Of a stretch of DNA of 64,000 nt, positions 11,305-20,899 are shown piece after piece. This stretch comes from Atrina japonica. Its lineage: Eukaryota > Mollusca > Bivalvia > Pterioida > Pinnidae. The position numbers were made by a program, and so were the translations under genes. Numbering within the stretch: position 1 is the first letter of the stretch; each line of letters starts with the position of its first letter. The stretch spans positions 1,364,001 to 1,428,000 of the forward strand of contig BROG01000048.1 in assembly GCA_030159075.1 (NCBI GenBank). Direction: 5' to 3'. The notes beneath the pieces were generated by a model. It ran no database searches. It was not told the DNA's origin and saw only the letters and a list, made by a program, of their open reading frames with translations.

Positions 11305-12024
11305 TGTAAACCAACCCACAAATATCAATAACAAAGTCTGGTCTGTGATCGTATAGATGATTTTAATTCAGCAGAGTACAGCAATGGTAACAATGTTTCA
11401 ACAATCAGAGAGTATGGTGGTGTTCTCTCTAGGCGGGTTTCCCGCTGGTCTCCCTCGTTTCCAGAACTCCAGTGCTTATATACATTTGTCAGTTTTGACC
11501 AACGCAAAACACTAAAGTTCTAGAAACTTCTAGAGAGTTAAATGCATCTACAATTGGGAGAATATGGGCGCCGTCATCATCAAAATCTGTCATAATGCAA
11601 CCTTTGGTAACCTTTTTACACTATCATTCTTAGTACAACTTCAGTACTTTATATTCATTATCATTAACATCAAATCTTGTTTACCAAAACTGATGATGAC
11701 AGATATTTGACCTTTTAACATGCAGCTTCAATTGCTGCTGAAATTTGTAAAGGTGTTGACAAGTTGTTTATCCCAAAACAGTATATTATAATAATGTTAA
11801 GTCATATTACTAAATATTATGCTGAGTAATTTTGAATTTGGAATTTTATATCTAAATTAACTTTGTCAACATATTTACTTGACCGAATTAGAAATCATGT
11901 CATTTTAGCTGCCCGTATTTTTCCAAGTACATATAATACACATCAGTACTATTTCAAGTCACACCAATTTATTTACGTATATAATTTCCTAAAAGATTTA
12001 TCTCCCGTACCTCATATTGTTACA
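11305..12024 (-). repeat. 3' LTR (720 bp)
   Basis: On the minus strand it begins TGTAACAATATGAGG and ends GGTTGGTTTACA. It matches 20928-21646 base for base except for six length differences: an AT dinucleotide and single-base changes in runs of G, A or C. It carries the same TATA box (11475-11482) and heat-shock element (11518-11535) as the 5' copy. Confidence 0.97.
11518..11535 (-). promoter_or_regulatory. heat-shock element in the 3' LTR
   Basis: TTCTAGAAACTTCTAGAG consists of alternating TTC and GAA blocks with 2-bp spacing: three exact units and a fourth as GAG. It lies 35 bp upstream (minus strand) of the TATA motif at 11475-11482. Confidence 0.6.
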
Positions 12025-12028
12025 AACG

Positions 12029-12040
12029 TCCCTATCCCTT
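12029..12040 (-). other. polypurine tract candidate
   Basis: The minus strand reads AAGGGATAGGGA, four bases before the 3' LTR. This is the expected place for the plus-strand DNA primer of an LTR element. One T interrupts the purines. Confidence 0.6.
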
Positions 12041-12800
12041 GAAATTTTTACTAAATGGTAAAAATTTCATTCTTATAAATACTTTCCAAATTATAATTAG
12101 TAACTTTTATAAAATTTTCCATTGGTGTAGCTTGAAAGTTATAACATAATTAACATAATTATCAATACACAATTCAATAAAGTTTTCATTACTAATCATG
12201 AAATGAATAAGTTGTGACCTGGATTTTATCGATAAACAATTCATATCCTGGAGTAATAACAAATTAACTTGTGACTTAGATTTCTCAATAATCCACCTGA
12301 ATTTTCAACAATTCATAAAACTCGTGATCTGGATTAATAAAAATGTGACCTGGATAATAATATGTGACTTGGGTTATAATTTCAATATATATTCATGCAT
12401 TATAAAGCGATATAAACCGGTTCAATAAGCAGAGAATTTATGCATAATTCAATTCAATAATCATTGTCTCAATACAAATAAAGTTCATTATTACAGTCCA
12501 TAAGTAAAGTTCATTATGTTAAAGTTCATTATAACATAATACATTTAATAATTCACTTTTTAACACTTTTAACATATTCATGGAAAATCCTCCATTCACG
12601 GAAAGTCCTCCGTCCTTGTAAAATATTCATGGAAAGTCCTCCATCCTTAATATGTTCACGGAAAGTCCTCCGTCCTTTGCGCAATATTCTGTCTCTTTTA
12701 ATAATCATAAGTTTTCGACTTCTTTAAATTATTATCGTGTTGTATTCACATTACACTGTGATTATTACTTAAGTTCTTGTATAGTCTTCAGTAGTCGAAT
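12041..12800 (-). other. 3' non-coding region of the retrotransposon with short repeats
   Basis: AT-rich, with no frame continuing from the envelope-like gene. 'gtgacctggat'-like words recur at about 12217-12370. 'cggaaagtcctccgtcctt' recurs with variants at about 12580-12677. These lie between the last coding-like frame and the purine tract. Confidence 0.55.
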
Positions 12801-12810
12801 GTTAGTGTCT

Positions 12811-13130
12811 TTAGTTACTGGTGAACTTAAAACTGGTAATCGGGCTTCTGGATCGAAGCCAAGTGGTCTCATCCACTTCGATGATGTTTTCGATCGACGA
12901 TTTGTTGTTATCGTTAAATTCTTGCGGTGTCACATCACCTGTTTCTGGATCTTGATAAAGTTCATGATTTATTTCATGGTTATCGTGTTTGTATTCCTTT
13001 ATTTCACAGGAATGTACGTCTGGATATTCATTTTTGTAGTTTGGTTGACTGTTTTTCATTTCTCCTTGACTATTTTGTTTCGTGTTTTCTGTTTCTCTTT
13101 TATCTTGACTGTATAGTGTTCGGTTTTCAA
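12811..13130 (-). pseudogene. tail segment after the envelope-like frame
   Basis: A minus-strand frame of 82 codons from its first ATG, open further upstream, is rich in Asn, Glu, Asp and Lys and contains motifs such as DPETGDVTPQEF. Its composition matches the cytoplasmic-tail-like frame to its right, so it is probably more of the same product after a frame break, or a short separate frame. No family recognised. The 154-aa plus-strand frame over it is its shadow. Confidence 0.45.
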
Positions 13131-13166
13131 TGTTAATTCTGGTTTGATCAGTTACTGGGTATTAAG

Positions 13167-13275
13167 TCTATGTCGTATTTATCCTTAAGGTACATACTGC
13201 AAAGTTTTCATGTCTGGATATTCTATGTCGTGTTTATCCTTAAGGTACATACTGCAAAGTTTTCTATCTGGATAT
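13167..13275 (-). repeat. 55-bp tandem duplication inside the envelope-like tail
   Basis: 'tctatgtcgt.tttatcctta' occurs at 13167 and again at 13222, each followed by 'aggtacatactgcaaagttt'. The period is not a multiple of 3, so the second copy is read in a different frame. This may account for a local break. Confidence 0.85.
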
Positions 13276-14940
13276 GCGTTCGGTTCTTGTTCAGTTTGAA
13301 TGTCTTCTTTGTATATACTGGCTGTGTTTCTTGACCGTTGTTTCATCTTTTCTGTTATAAGATTGCGAATGTCATTATCATCTGCTGTTGACTGTGTATT
13401 TATGCATGATCGACTGTTTGTTACTTGGTGCTCCTGATATGGCTGTTGGTTCTGGTTTCTTAGAAGTCTTGAAAGATTTGGAAGACTCAACTCCTCTTTT
13501 CCTCTCACTACTTGACCACTTAACATTAGGATTATCTTTATTTTTCTTTTTGACAGAAGATTCTGAATGCCTATTTCTACATTTTCTTATTATTCTTTTT
13601 CCACATTTTATCATTATAATTATTAAGATTGTTACTACTGGCACTATTGGTATGAGAAAGTATTGACCATTCTTAACCCAAAAATCATCTTCTGGCATTG
13701 GTTGCATTTCTTCTAGTTTTAGTTCATTTATCAAATTATCTAAATTAATTTCTTTTACTGGTTTTAATGTCTTAGGAATTTTAATCTTATCATACCGTGG
13801 GAAATTTTGTTTATATCTCCAAAACAAACTTACTTCGTCTTTTTTTATACTTATCAACTAATGTTTTTAAAGGATCCTTAAAGTTAAAATTACTTTCCTT
13901 ATAAATGTAAGGTGTTAAAGTCATATCCCCGTTAGAAGCTTGACAATTTTGTTCCAAATGTAGAATGTCTAGAGGTGGTAAAGTTTTCTTAATCATTGAT
14001 TCTTTGTCACACATGATCATGAAATTTTGTAACTTTTCAGCAATGATTAACCAATTTCCCTCTGTAACATACTGTCCTCGAGGAAGAATTGCATTATTGA
14101 TCAGTGTGGGTTTTACAGTTTTGTTCAATTTTTGATCGTGTTTCCAGAAATATAGAAATCACACAAGTCTGTCTATTCGAAACAGTATAGATAGGGCTGT
14201 CAAAAGAACAATATCTTATCGAAGGGTTTGAACATTTTTCTAACTCCTGTTGAGTCAAAAGTGCAAATTGTGTTTTCTCTTTATTTACCGCTAAGGCTTC
14301 TGATTCTAAGTCATATTTGGCGAGTACCGAGGGTTCTTTCATATGTGGCAATGCCAAGTTATGTATCTTGTAAATTTCTAAGGCATTTGTTGTGTCAACC
14401 AAAAGGTACTGACACAATAACTACAATGTTTTCGTCTTTGAAATATGTAGCACAAGTCAATGTTTTGTATAGGTCCCCAAAGATCTTTTTCAGGGTCAAA
14501 AGCAAAGCAAAACGTGGATTCAATTGATTTTTGATTGATAAAAGTAATTGCCGAAACTGTAAAGGTTGAATGACAGAGGGTGCGAGGTGTCCCAGTGATA
14601 ACATATTCAATTGAATTTAGAGATATTGAATTTTGTTTTCCTGTAATTTATATATGTAAATTGTCTAAAACTTAAGACTTTTCATCGTCTTACACATATT
14701 ATCAAACATAGTCAAGTTATTCTTGCACATGTTATCAAATATATCCAAACTATTCTCATTCAACAAGTTATTCTTACACATGTTTTCAAATATATCCAAA
14801 CTATTTCTTATTCATGTTATCAAAAGTCGAATTTAAGACTATTAATATTTCTTTTGTAGTAGGGTCTATTTCGTCTACAAGTCTTTTTGAACTCTTAATT
14901 TCATTTATTTCTGTATCTTCTGTATCCTTATTTTATTTCT
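13185..14940 (-). pseudogene. env: envelope-like gene (env) of the retrotransposon, broken by frame changes
   Basis: A third coding region lies between integrase and 3' LTR, split over several frames: 14395-14610, 14094-14417, 13811-14128, 13378-13857 and 13185-13526, with further coding-like text at about 14680-14940. The middle frames are cysteine-bearing, as in an ectodomain (for example LEKCSNPSIRYC, IEQNC, IMCDKE, LEQNC). The 13378-13857 frame has a membrane segment at residues about 66-84 (YFLIPIVPVVTILIIIMIK), then a basic tail. Arrangement and wording (short Cys-spaced blocks, late single anchor, long tail) resemble baculovirus-F-type envelopes carried by errantiviruses. That relationship is inferred by eye. 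No single frame spans the gene as it stands. Confidence 0.6.
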
Positions 14941-16298
14941 TTGTTTTCTGTCTGAGTGTCTTGTTGTGTTAACTTTTCTCTATCATCTAACTTTGTATTT
15001 CTGTGTATCCTTTTTAATTCTGCTAAAGGAATATCATCCTCACTATCTGAGTCATCTCGAATTTGTCTAGATCTTTTTACAATATCTTGACTCTTATTTT
15101 TATCAATTTCGTCATCTGTAGATTCTGAATCTGGAGGTACTACATATGTTGATTTTCTTATCGGTCTATTTAATTTGTCTTGGGGTATCTCCCAATCATC
15201 TAAATTAGCTAACCTAAGATGTCGAGCATGTGTCTTAGTTGTTGTTCCTGTCAACTGATTCTTAACTATAAAACTTAGAGGTCCTTTTTCTTCAATAATC
15301 CTATAATAAGGTGTCCATTTATTATCTAATTTACTGGTTTTTCTTTGATTCTTAATATATACTGGATCTCCTATCTTGAAATTAATTTCTTGACTACCCC
15401 TATCTGCATATCTCTTTTGTCTTTTCTTAGCGTCTTCTAAATTTTTGTGTACTAACGTAAAAGCTTTATGTTGCTGCTGTAATGCTACTTGATATTGGTC
15501 TTCCCCATTATATTTTCTTCTAGGCTTAAGAATTGTATCTAATGGCAATACTACATCCCTATTGTATAGTAAGTAGAAGGGTGAAAACTTGGTCGATTCA
15601 CTTGGATGAAATCTAATTGCTGCTAATGTCTGATTCAAATATAAATCCCAAGTCTGAACATCATCAGATATTTTCTTAGCCATTACATCATGTAAAGTTC
15701 TATGAAATCTTTCTACCTTGCCATTACTTTGAGGACTATAATAAGACGTTGTAATATGATCTATGTTTAACTCTTTAAGTGTTTCTTGCACGGCCTTATT
15801 CACGTTTTCTGACCCATTATCTGTTAGTATCTGAAGTGGGCAACCATATCTTGGAAATATTTCTTCTAATATGAGATGGACTATATTATCAGCTGATTTA
15901 CTTGGTACACTAAAAGCTTCTGGCCATCCAGAATATAAATCTATGAATGATACAATATACTTGTTGCCTGATAAGGTGGTGGGATATGGTCCTGACAAAT
16001 CTAGACCTATTTTTGCGAAAGGATAAGGTGGAATGTCCGTTTCTTTAAGAGGTGGATGTGTTTTCTTTTGGCTTCTAGTTTGACATGTTACACATTGATC
16101 TACATATTTATGCAACTTTTGATACATTTTTTGAAAATAGTATTTTGGTCTAATGATGTCATATGTTTTATCTACTGCCATATGTCCTACAAAGTCATGA
16201 TGTTGTTTAATGACAATGTTTTCTAAATTTTCAGGTATGTACAATCTAAGTTTTGGATCTTCTGAATCTTGTTGAGATAAAAAAATATAACAAACCAT
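14928..16298 (-). CDS. pol: integrase region of pol
   Basis: This is an uninterrupted 456-codon frame, the longest in the element. It joins the DNA copy to the host genome. An HHCC zinc finger lies at about residues 33-72 (HHDFVGH ... CVTC). The catalytic triad is D100 (GLDLSGPY), D160 (LTDNGSEN) and E196 (NGKVERFHR), giving the exact D(35)E spacing. A GPY/F module is at about 327-347 (KWTPYYRIIEEKGP), followed by an acidic, Lys/Asp-rich tail. The first ATG is unlikely to be a true start: the frame is part of the pol polyprotein and the preceding RNase H frame overlaps it by about 50 bp. No chromodomain is visible. Confidence 0.93.
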   Translation of the reverse strand: MVCYIFLSQQDSEDPKLRLYIPENLENIVIKQHHDFVGHMAVDKTYDIIRPKYYFQKMYQKLHKYVDQCVTCQTRSQKKTHPPLKETDIPPYPFAKIGLDLSGPYPTTLSGNKYIVSFIDLYSGWPEAFSVPSKSADNIVHLILEEIFPRYGCPLQILTDNGSENVNKAVQETLKELNIDHITTSYYSPQSNGKVERFHRTLHDVMAKKISDDVQTWDLYLNQTLAAIRFHPSESTKFSPFYLLYNRDVVLPLDTILKPRRKYNGEDQYQVALQQQHKAFTLVHKNLEDAKKRQKRYADRGSQEINFKIGDPVYIKNQRKTSKLDNKWTPYYRIIEEKGPLSFIVKNQLTGTTTKTHARHLRLANLDDWEIPQDKLNRPIRKSTYVVPPDSESTDDEIDKNKSQDIVKRSRQIRDDSDSEDDIPLAELKRIHRNTKLDDREKLTQQDTQTENKEIK

Positions 16299-17019
16299 CT
16301 ATTACTATTAAACTATTTTGTTCCCTTTTTGTGGCACTACCTTTGTCTAATTTTATCTTAAGTTTTGTTATCTTTTCATCATTTTCTTGTTCTGTTTTTA
16401 TATCTATGTCCCCTGGAAGATCTATAAACGGCTTGACTAAGTCATCTGGTGGATCTATCTTACAACTAGCATATTTCTTGGGAGTGAACTTGTTTGAATT
16501 TAATGCACCTACTTCTAAAAATCTATCATCTATTTCTATTTCGTCTGACTCTGACTCTGATTCAGAATTATCAATTTCTTGACTGTCTGGTATTCTTGAC
16601 AACAAGTCAGCGCAACAGTTAAATCTACCTTCTATATACTCAATCTTACAGTTATAACCTGCGATACTGAGAGCCCATTGTTGTATTTTCTTATTTTGCA
16701 TAGGTGAATCTAATAAATATTTCAAGGGACGATGGTCTGTACGTACTACAAACTGAGCATCATGTAAATATAAGTCTAATTTCTTAAGAGCAAATGCTAT
16801 TCCAAAACATTCTTTTTCTATTGTTGACCATTTTTTCTGAGATTTGCTTAATTTGTGAGACAAATAATAGATAGGTTTTTCTTCCCCAGTATCTGTAAGC
16901 TGTGTGAGACAAGCACCTACACAAGTATCACTAGCATCTGTGTATAACACATAAGGTTTGTTTGTATCAGGATAAGCTAACAAAGGTACTACTGTTAAAC
17001 TGTCTTTTGAGAAAATCAA
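16246..17019 (-). CDS. pol: RNase H region of pol plus linker
   Basis: A 257-codon frame. RNase H degrades the RNA strand of the RNA/DNA hybrid during reverse transcription. Active-site residues sit in YTDAS (D28), the IEKE block (about E70) and RTDHRPL (D95). The end of the domain is GRFNCCADLLSR (about 151-162), where the aspartate of ADxLSR is kept. An acidic linker rich in Ser/Glu follows, leading to the integrase. It is in a different frame from both RT and integrase, so at least one indel lies at each border (about 17020-17046 and 16246-16298). Confidence 0.92.
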   Translation of the reverse strand: MIFSKDSLTVVPLLAYPDTNKPYVLYTDASDTCVGACLTQLTDTGEEKPIYYLSHKLSKSQKKWSTIEKECFGIAFALKKLDLYLHDAQFVVRTDHRPLKYLLDSPMQNKKIQQWALSIAGYNCKIEYIEGRFNCCADLLSRIPDSQEIDNSESESESDEIEIDDRFLEVGALNSNKFTPKKYASCKIDPPDDLVKPFIDLPGDIDIKTEQENDEKITKLKIKLDKGSATKREQNSLIVIDGLLYFFISTRFRRSKT

Positions 17020-17045
17020 AGGCTACTTGGCATTCTTTTGACCAT

Positions 17046-17795
17046 CTAAAATCTAGCATATTTCTTAGTTAACTCAATCAAAGGTTCTGCTATCTTTGAG
17101 AAATTTGGTATGAATCTCCTATAATAACTACACATGCCAATAAATCCCCTAATTTCTCTTACATTCTTTGGTACAGGTAATGTTCTTATAGCTTTCACTT
17201 TCTTTTCATTAGGTTTCACTCCATGTTCACTAACAATAAAACCTAAATATTCTATTTCTTTCTGAAAGAAACTACATTTCTTCAACTTCATTTTTAAATC
17301 ATGTTGCCTGATCTTATCAAACACTATTTGAATATGCCTAAGATGTTCTTCTGAGTCTTTTGAAAATATTAAGATGTCATCTAAGTAAGCAGTGGCAAAG
17401 TCCTCACATTCTTGTAATACTATGTTCATGAGTTCTTGGAAGATAGCTGGAGCATTACTTAACCCAAAGGGCATTACATTAAACTGAAATAACCCCTTGT
17501 GACAAGTAAATGTTGTTTTTTCTTTACTATCTTCATCCATTTGTACCTGCCAATACCCACTTTTAAGATCTAAACTAGTGAAATGTTTGGCTTTTCCCAA
17601 CCTAGCCAAGATGTCATCAATCAATGGTAAGGGAAATGATATAGGTTTCACTATTTTATTTAAAGATCTAAAGTCTACACACATTCTTTTAGATCCGTCT
17701 TTCTTCCCAACTACAACTAATGGAAAAGCCCATGTTGACCTTGACCTTTCTATAATACCTGCATCTAACATTTCATCTACTGCCTTGTCAATCAC
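17046..17795 (-). CDS. pol: reverse transcriptase region of pol
   Basis: A 249-codon frame covering the RT palm and fingers. Visible blocks are WAFPLVVVGKKDGSKRMCVD (22-41), SLDLKSGYWQV with catalytic D76, QFNVMPFGLSNAPA (104-117) and AYLDDIL with D139-D140. EYLGFIVSEHGV (182-193) and the RRFIPNFS connection follow. The YLDD form and LGxxVS block are typical of Ty3/Gypsy. The ATG is internal: pol continues upstream in another frame at 17788-18078. Confidence 0.95.
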   Translation of the reverse strand: MIDKAVDEMLDAGIIERSRSTWAFPLVVVGKKDGSKRMCVDFRSLNKIVKPISFPLPLIDDILARLGKAKHFTSLDLKSGYWQVQMDEDSKEKTTFTCHKGLFQFNVMPFGLSNAPAIFQELMNIVLQECEDFATAYLDDILIFSKDSEEHLRHIQIVFDKIRQHDLKMKLKKCSFFQKEIEYLGFIVSEHGVKPNEKKVKAIRTLPVPKNVREIRGFIGMCSYYRRFIPNFSKIAEPLIELTKKYARF

Positions 17796-18078
17796 TTGTC
17801 GTTTTGTTAAGAGGTGTTCTATACGGCCTATTTCTGATTGGTGGATGGTCTCCTGTATCTATTTTCATTTTCACTGTACTAGTGTGACCTAACTCTGCAT
17901 CAGTTTTTGCAAAAATATCTTTGTTTTCTTGTAACAGACTAAAAATACTTCTTTTATACTCTGACGGTGCGTCAATATCTTTAAGAGAGTCTACATCTCC
18001 TACTGTATTTTCTGGACTTAAAGCTGTTGATTCTATTTGTATTTCATCTATTTCTAAAGCTCTAATTTTTCCTAACAC
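17788..18078 (-). CDS. pol: pol linker between protease and RT
   Basis: A 96-codon frame ends with the usual pre-RT wording of Gypsy elements: FAKTDAELGHT (about 66-76) and a PPIRNRPYR stretch just before the RT fingers. The frame changes at about 17788-17795 to enter the RT frame. Between 18079 and 18192 the coding sense lies in yet another frame. Confidence 0.8.
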   Translation of the reverse strand: MLGKIRALEIDEIQIESTALSPENTVGDVDSLKDIDAPSEYKRSIFSLLQENKDIFAKTDAELGHTSTVKMKIDTGDHPPIRNRPYRTPLNKTTSD

Positions 18079-18192
18079 TTGACCTCTTTTTAACCTATAA
18101 AATTTTATTTGTTTGATTAACTACTAATACTGGAATGTTTCTATTTCCTGTTACTTTTCCTATTGATTCTTGAACTACAAGTCCTGGGTCAT

Positions 18193-18501
18193 CTAAAAGA
18201 CATCCATCATTGATGCTTGAGATTTCAAAATTTTCTTTATTCCCCTGTTAAATGCTCTATTTGTCCTAACAAAACATATTGTCTTACTCTGTGGTCTTAA
18301 TGTAGTTGTTTTTGATACTCTTACTATGGATGATATGTGAGTGTCATCTTCAAATTTGACATAGGTTCTCCCTATTCTTAAGCAACCTAAATCAAAGTAT
18401 AATCTTACTCCATTTTGTCTTAACCAGTCCCTACCAAGGATAAAGTTTCTATTCAAACCATCGGTGACATAAAACTTGTGATTCATGGTCATTTTATTCA
18501 T
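18193..18501 (-). CDS. pol: protease C-terminal half
   Basis: A 102-codon frame has NFILGRDWLRQNGV near its start. This is the conserved C-terminal flap and helix block (ILGxDWL) of retroviral-type aspartic proteases. The catalytic half lies immediately upstream in a different frame (18516-18710), so one indel falls at about 18502-18516. Confidence 0.8.
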   Translation of the reverse strand: MNKMTMNHKFYVTDGLNRNFILGRDWLRQNGVRLYFDLGCLRIGRTYVKFEDDTHISSIVRVSKTTTLRPQSKTICFVRTNRAFNRGIKKILKSQASMMDVF

Positions 18502-18515
18502 CGTAAATTTAATAT

Positions 18516-18710
18516 TTACTGCACTATTACTTTAAGTGATTGACCATTCACTGCCCTGAGATTTGGTTTTTCTTTAACAACCTTAACCTTGATCGGAAGA
18601 TTTTGGAAGCACTTTTTACTAATTAATGATACTTCTGCCCCTGTATCTACTAAAGTCCTAAATTTTTGTTTTTGAATCCATAGTACACATGAACTTGGAT
18701 TTCCCGCCAA
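18516..18710 (-). CDS. pol: protease active-site half
   Basis: FRTLVDTGAEVSLIS carries the D-T-G active-site triplet (residues 22-24 of the 64-codon frame) of a retropepsin that would cut the Gag-Pol polyprotein. The same frame is open upstream of the ATG to about 18960 with Ser/Lys/Gln-rich text, so the ATG is not a real start. Confidence 0.85.
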   Translation of the reverse strand: MAGNPSSCVLWIQKQKFRTLVDTGAEVSLISKKCFQNLPIKVKVVKEKPNLRAVNGQSLKVIVQ

Positions 18711-18916
18711 TTGAATTTCATAATTTTTATCTAATTTACTACTAGAGTTATCTACCTTACTTTTTCTTAATTTTCTACTACAACTCTTCTTATCGGCTTC
18801 CTTATAAGAAGAGCCTTCTAGTTTTTCCTGTTCCCTATACTGAGACCATTGTTGTCCTATTCTCTGGGTGGAGTTTTCTGAAGTTTGTTCACTTACTACA
18901 GGTGGTGCAGGGAGTG

Positions 18917-19315
18917 CTAACTGTTTATTTGACTGAGACGTTTTATCTGGGGGTGCCGAAGTGCTAACATCTGTGGTGGTGCTGGTAATGCTAATGTTTG
19001 ATTATCTGACTGTGTTTGCTGGTATGTAAATTGTGGAGGTCGAAAGTTGAAGTTTTGCCTATTCCGATAAGTATTATGTGTAAACTGCGAGGGTGGAGGA
19101 TCGTAATTTTGTCTATTTTGATAGTCATTAGGTACAAATTGCTGAGGTGGTGGGTTGTAACTTTGTTTATCTTGATAGTTATAATTTGCTCTACCCCTGC
19201 CACGATTCATTGGTGGTCCCTGATTATACTGCCAATATGGTACCCAGTTGCGAGGGTTAATGTTTCGATTTGGACAATTTCTTTTAAGGTGACCTATCAT
19301 GTGACATACCCAACA
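18917..19315 (-). CDS. gag: gag C-terminal part: second zinc knuckle and Tyr/Pro repeats
   Basis: Just upstream of the first ATG and through it the frame reads CWVCHMIGHLKRNC, a CCHC knuckle (C-X2-C-X4-H-X4-C). Three similar blocks follow, each with an NRQ or DKQ start and a PP.QF end (YNPPPQQF, YDPPPSQF, FRPPQF). These are probably RNA-binding, low-complexity nucleocapsid sequence. A frame break near 18950-18990 precedes the protease. Confidence 0.8.
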   Translation of the reverse strand, partial: CWVCHMIGHLKRNCPNRNINPRNWVPYWQYNQGPPMNRGRGRANYNYQDKQSYNPPPQQFVPNDYQNRQNYDPPPSQFTHNTYRNRQNFNFRPPQFTYQQTQSDNQTLALPAPPQMLALRHPQIKRLSQINS

Positions 19316-19491
19316 TTCTGCGCCTAATACCCAATCTGGTACAGATTGTGAATTTTGTCTACTTGGACCTACTTGGTTTGTTTCGTTGTATTTGATATTT
19401 TAACCTTGGTGTTTGCTGAGTTTGTTGTTTAGTTTTCTTAGCGTTTTTGAACCTAACCTGTTTCTTATTATCTGCTAATGATATTTGTAAG

Positions 19492-19989
19492 TCATCGTCC
19501 ACTATCACTGTCACTGTCTGTCTCGTCAGCTGCATTTACATCTACATTTTTAGGACAATTTTGAGTAGTGTGACCCTTCCTTAAACAATTCTTACATAGT
19601 TTATTTCTTAAGTGATCTACTTCCATTGGTTGAATGTCTCTGTCTTCTTTTTCGGTTTTAAATCTAAACACATTTTGTGTACCGTCTAAGGTCAATGCAA
19701 TTTGATCCCTAACGTTTTGTTCGCGTGTCGCTATCTTAACTGCGGCTTCTAAAGTCGTAGGTTCTTCCCTAATCAATTTCATTTTGATGTAATCAAAAGT
19801 CACCCCTTTACAAAATATGTCTATCAACTGTTGTTCTACTAAGTCTTTTGTGCTTTTGTTTTTAGTCTGTTCTGTCGTGTAAACATCTTCAGATGCTTGT
19901 ATTATTCTTTCCCCAAACATTTGTACTGACTCGTCTGTCTCTTGTTTTAGATTTCTTAACTTAATTAATGCCTGTCTTTTGTTTGTCAC
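19492..19989 (-). CDS. gag: gag capsid C-terminal part and first zinc knuckle
   Basis: A 165-codon frame. Its helical, charged N-terminal part is typical of retrotransposon capsid C-domains (LRNLKQETDESVQMFGERI, residues 12-30). It ends with a CCHC knuckle, CKNCLRKGHTTQNC (C132, C135, H140, C145), and an Asp/Ser tail. It overlaps the frame to its right by 29 bp, so an indel lies near 19961-19989. A further break between 19316 and 19492 separates it from the second knuckle. Confidence 0.88.
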   Translation of the reverse strand: MTNKRQALIKLRNLKQETDESVQMFGERIIQASEDVYTTEQTKNKSTKDLVEQQLIDIFCKGVTFDYIKMKLIREEPTTLEAAVKIATREQNVRDQIALTLDGTQNVFRFKTEKEDRDIQPMEVDHLRNKLCKNCLRKGHTTQNCPKNVDVNAADETDSDSDSGR

Positions 19990-20161
19990 TTCCCCAAATT
20001 TTTTCTTTTAATAATTTCTTGAGGTCCCCCCAACTAGCTACATTTTCACTATTTTCTTGTTCTATTAAATATCTCCTAATGAAATCCGCTACCGCCCCTG
20101 AACACGTTACCAATGCTATACCCGGCATTTTCTGTACATTTAATTCAACTAAAATTTGCAT
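19961..20161 (-). CDS. gag: gag capsid middle segment
   Basis: A 66-codon piece linking the N-terminal gag frame with the capsid C-terminal frame. It contains GIALVTCSGAVADFIRRYL and WGDLKKLLKEKIWGS, the usual capsid helix wording (x-W-x-L-K-x-x-L-x-x-x-F/I). It is in a different frame from both neighbours, with short overlaps of 17 and 29 bp. Confidence 0.75.
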   Translation of the reverse strand: MQILVELNVQKMPGIALVTCSGAVADFIRRYLIEQENSENVASWGDLKKLLKEKIWGSDKQKTGIN

Positions 20162-20597
20162 ATCTTTCTATATCTGATATCCATGCCTTAAGGTCTGCCG
20201 GTTTACCCGAAAAGTTTTTTATTACTTGATGTACCGGTACTGCCATTGCACTTGCCATGTTAGAGAATTGTCTCAAAATGTTATCAAACATTTCTTTTTC
20301 ATCATTATCACCTTTGTTTTCAGGTATCCCTGACACTCTACAAAATGGTGGTTCTCTATTTCCTACTCCCCCCGATATACTGTAGTACCTGTTACTGCTA
20401 CCTTCGGTTTTGTTTTGTACGTCCGACTGACCTGATGTTTTAGTTACATTTCTATTTTCAGTTTCATTTTGTATGTCTATCTGATCTGACGTGGTTGGTC
20501 TAGTTTTATTTACTTCTTCCAAAATTAAATTATCCTCAATTTCTCCTAAAGCCGTAGCCATACTACTGAATTTTAGTCTACTATTTTCCTCTGCCAT
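20145..20597 (-). CDS. gag: gag N-terminal part with the probable start codon
   Basis: A 150-codon frame whose ATG (20595-20597) is the first after the leader and is the likely translation start of the element. The first 90 residues are polar, with a repeated block (DQIDIQNETENRN / GQSDVQNKTEGSSN). The end, KNFSGKPADLKAWISDIERY, is the standard entry into a Gypsy capsid domain. The frame then breaks at about 20145-20161. Confidence 0.85.
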   Translation of the reverse strand: MAEENSRLKFSSMATALGEIEDNLILEEVNKTRPTTSDQIDIQNETENRNVTKTSGQSDVQNKTEGSSNRYYSISGGVGNREPPFCRVSGIPENKGDNDEKEMFDNILRQFSNMASAMAVPVHQVIKNFSGKPADLKAWISDIERYANFS

Positions 20598-20899
20598 TAT
20601 TAATTCTGTTTTTAATTTTGTATTTTATTTCAAATGTTAAATTTGTGTTTAACTAATTTTGTTAAAGTTTTCAAAATAAGTTTTTATGGATATTTAATAC
20701 TAATGCCTAAATAAGTTAAAATTGTAGTTTTTGTTTAAGATAGAGTTTTGGTTAATTTAAATTTTATTAAATTAAGTTTTAAGTTTTAGAGTTTGTCAAA
20801 AAGAATGTTCACAATTTGTGGTCAAAATAATAGGGTACTAAGAAAAGTAAAAGTCTTACCTTTTCGTTTCAAGTCTTGTGTTGTTCCCAGGTCTTTTAT
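20598..20899 (-). other. 5' leader of the retrotransposon
   Basis: About 300 bp of very AT-rich, stop-filled sequence between the primer site and the gag ATG. This is the expected place for packaging signals, but no structure can be named. Confidence 0.6.

Noticed and set aside
12652..13666. Plus-strand frames of 154, 92 and 69 codons over the retrotransposon 3' part
   Set aside because: Hydrophobic shadows opposite the polar envelope-tail coding strand.
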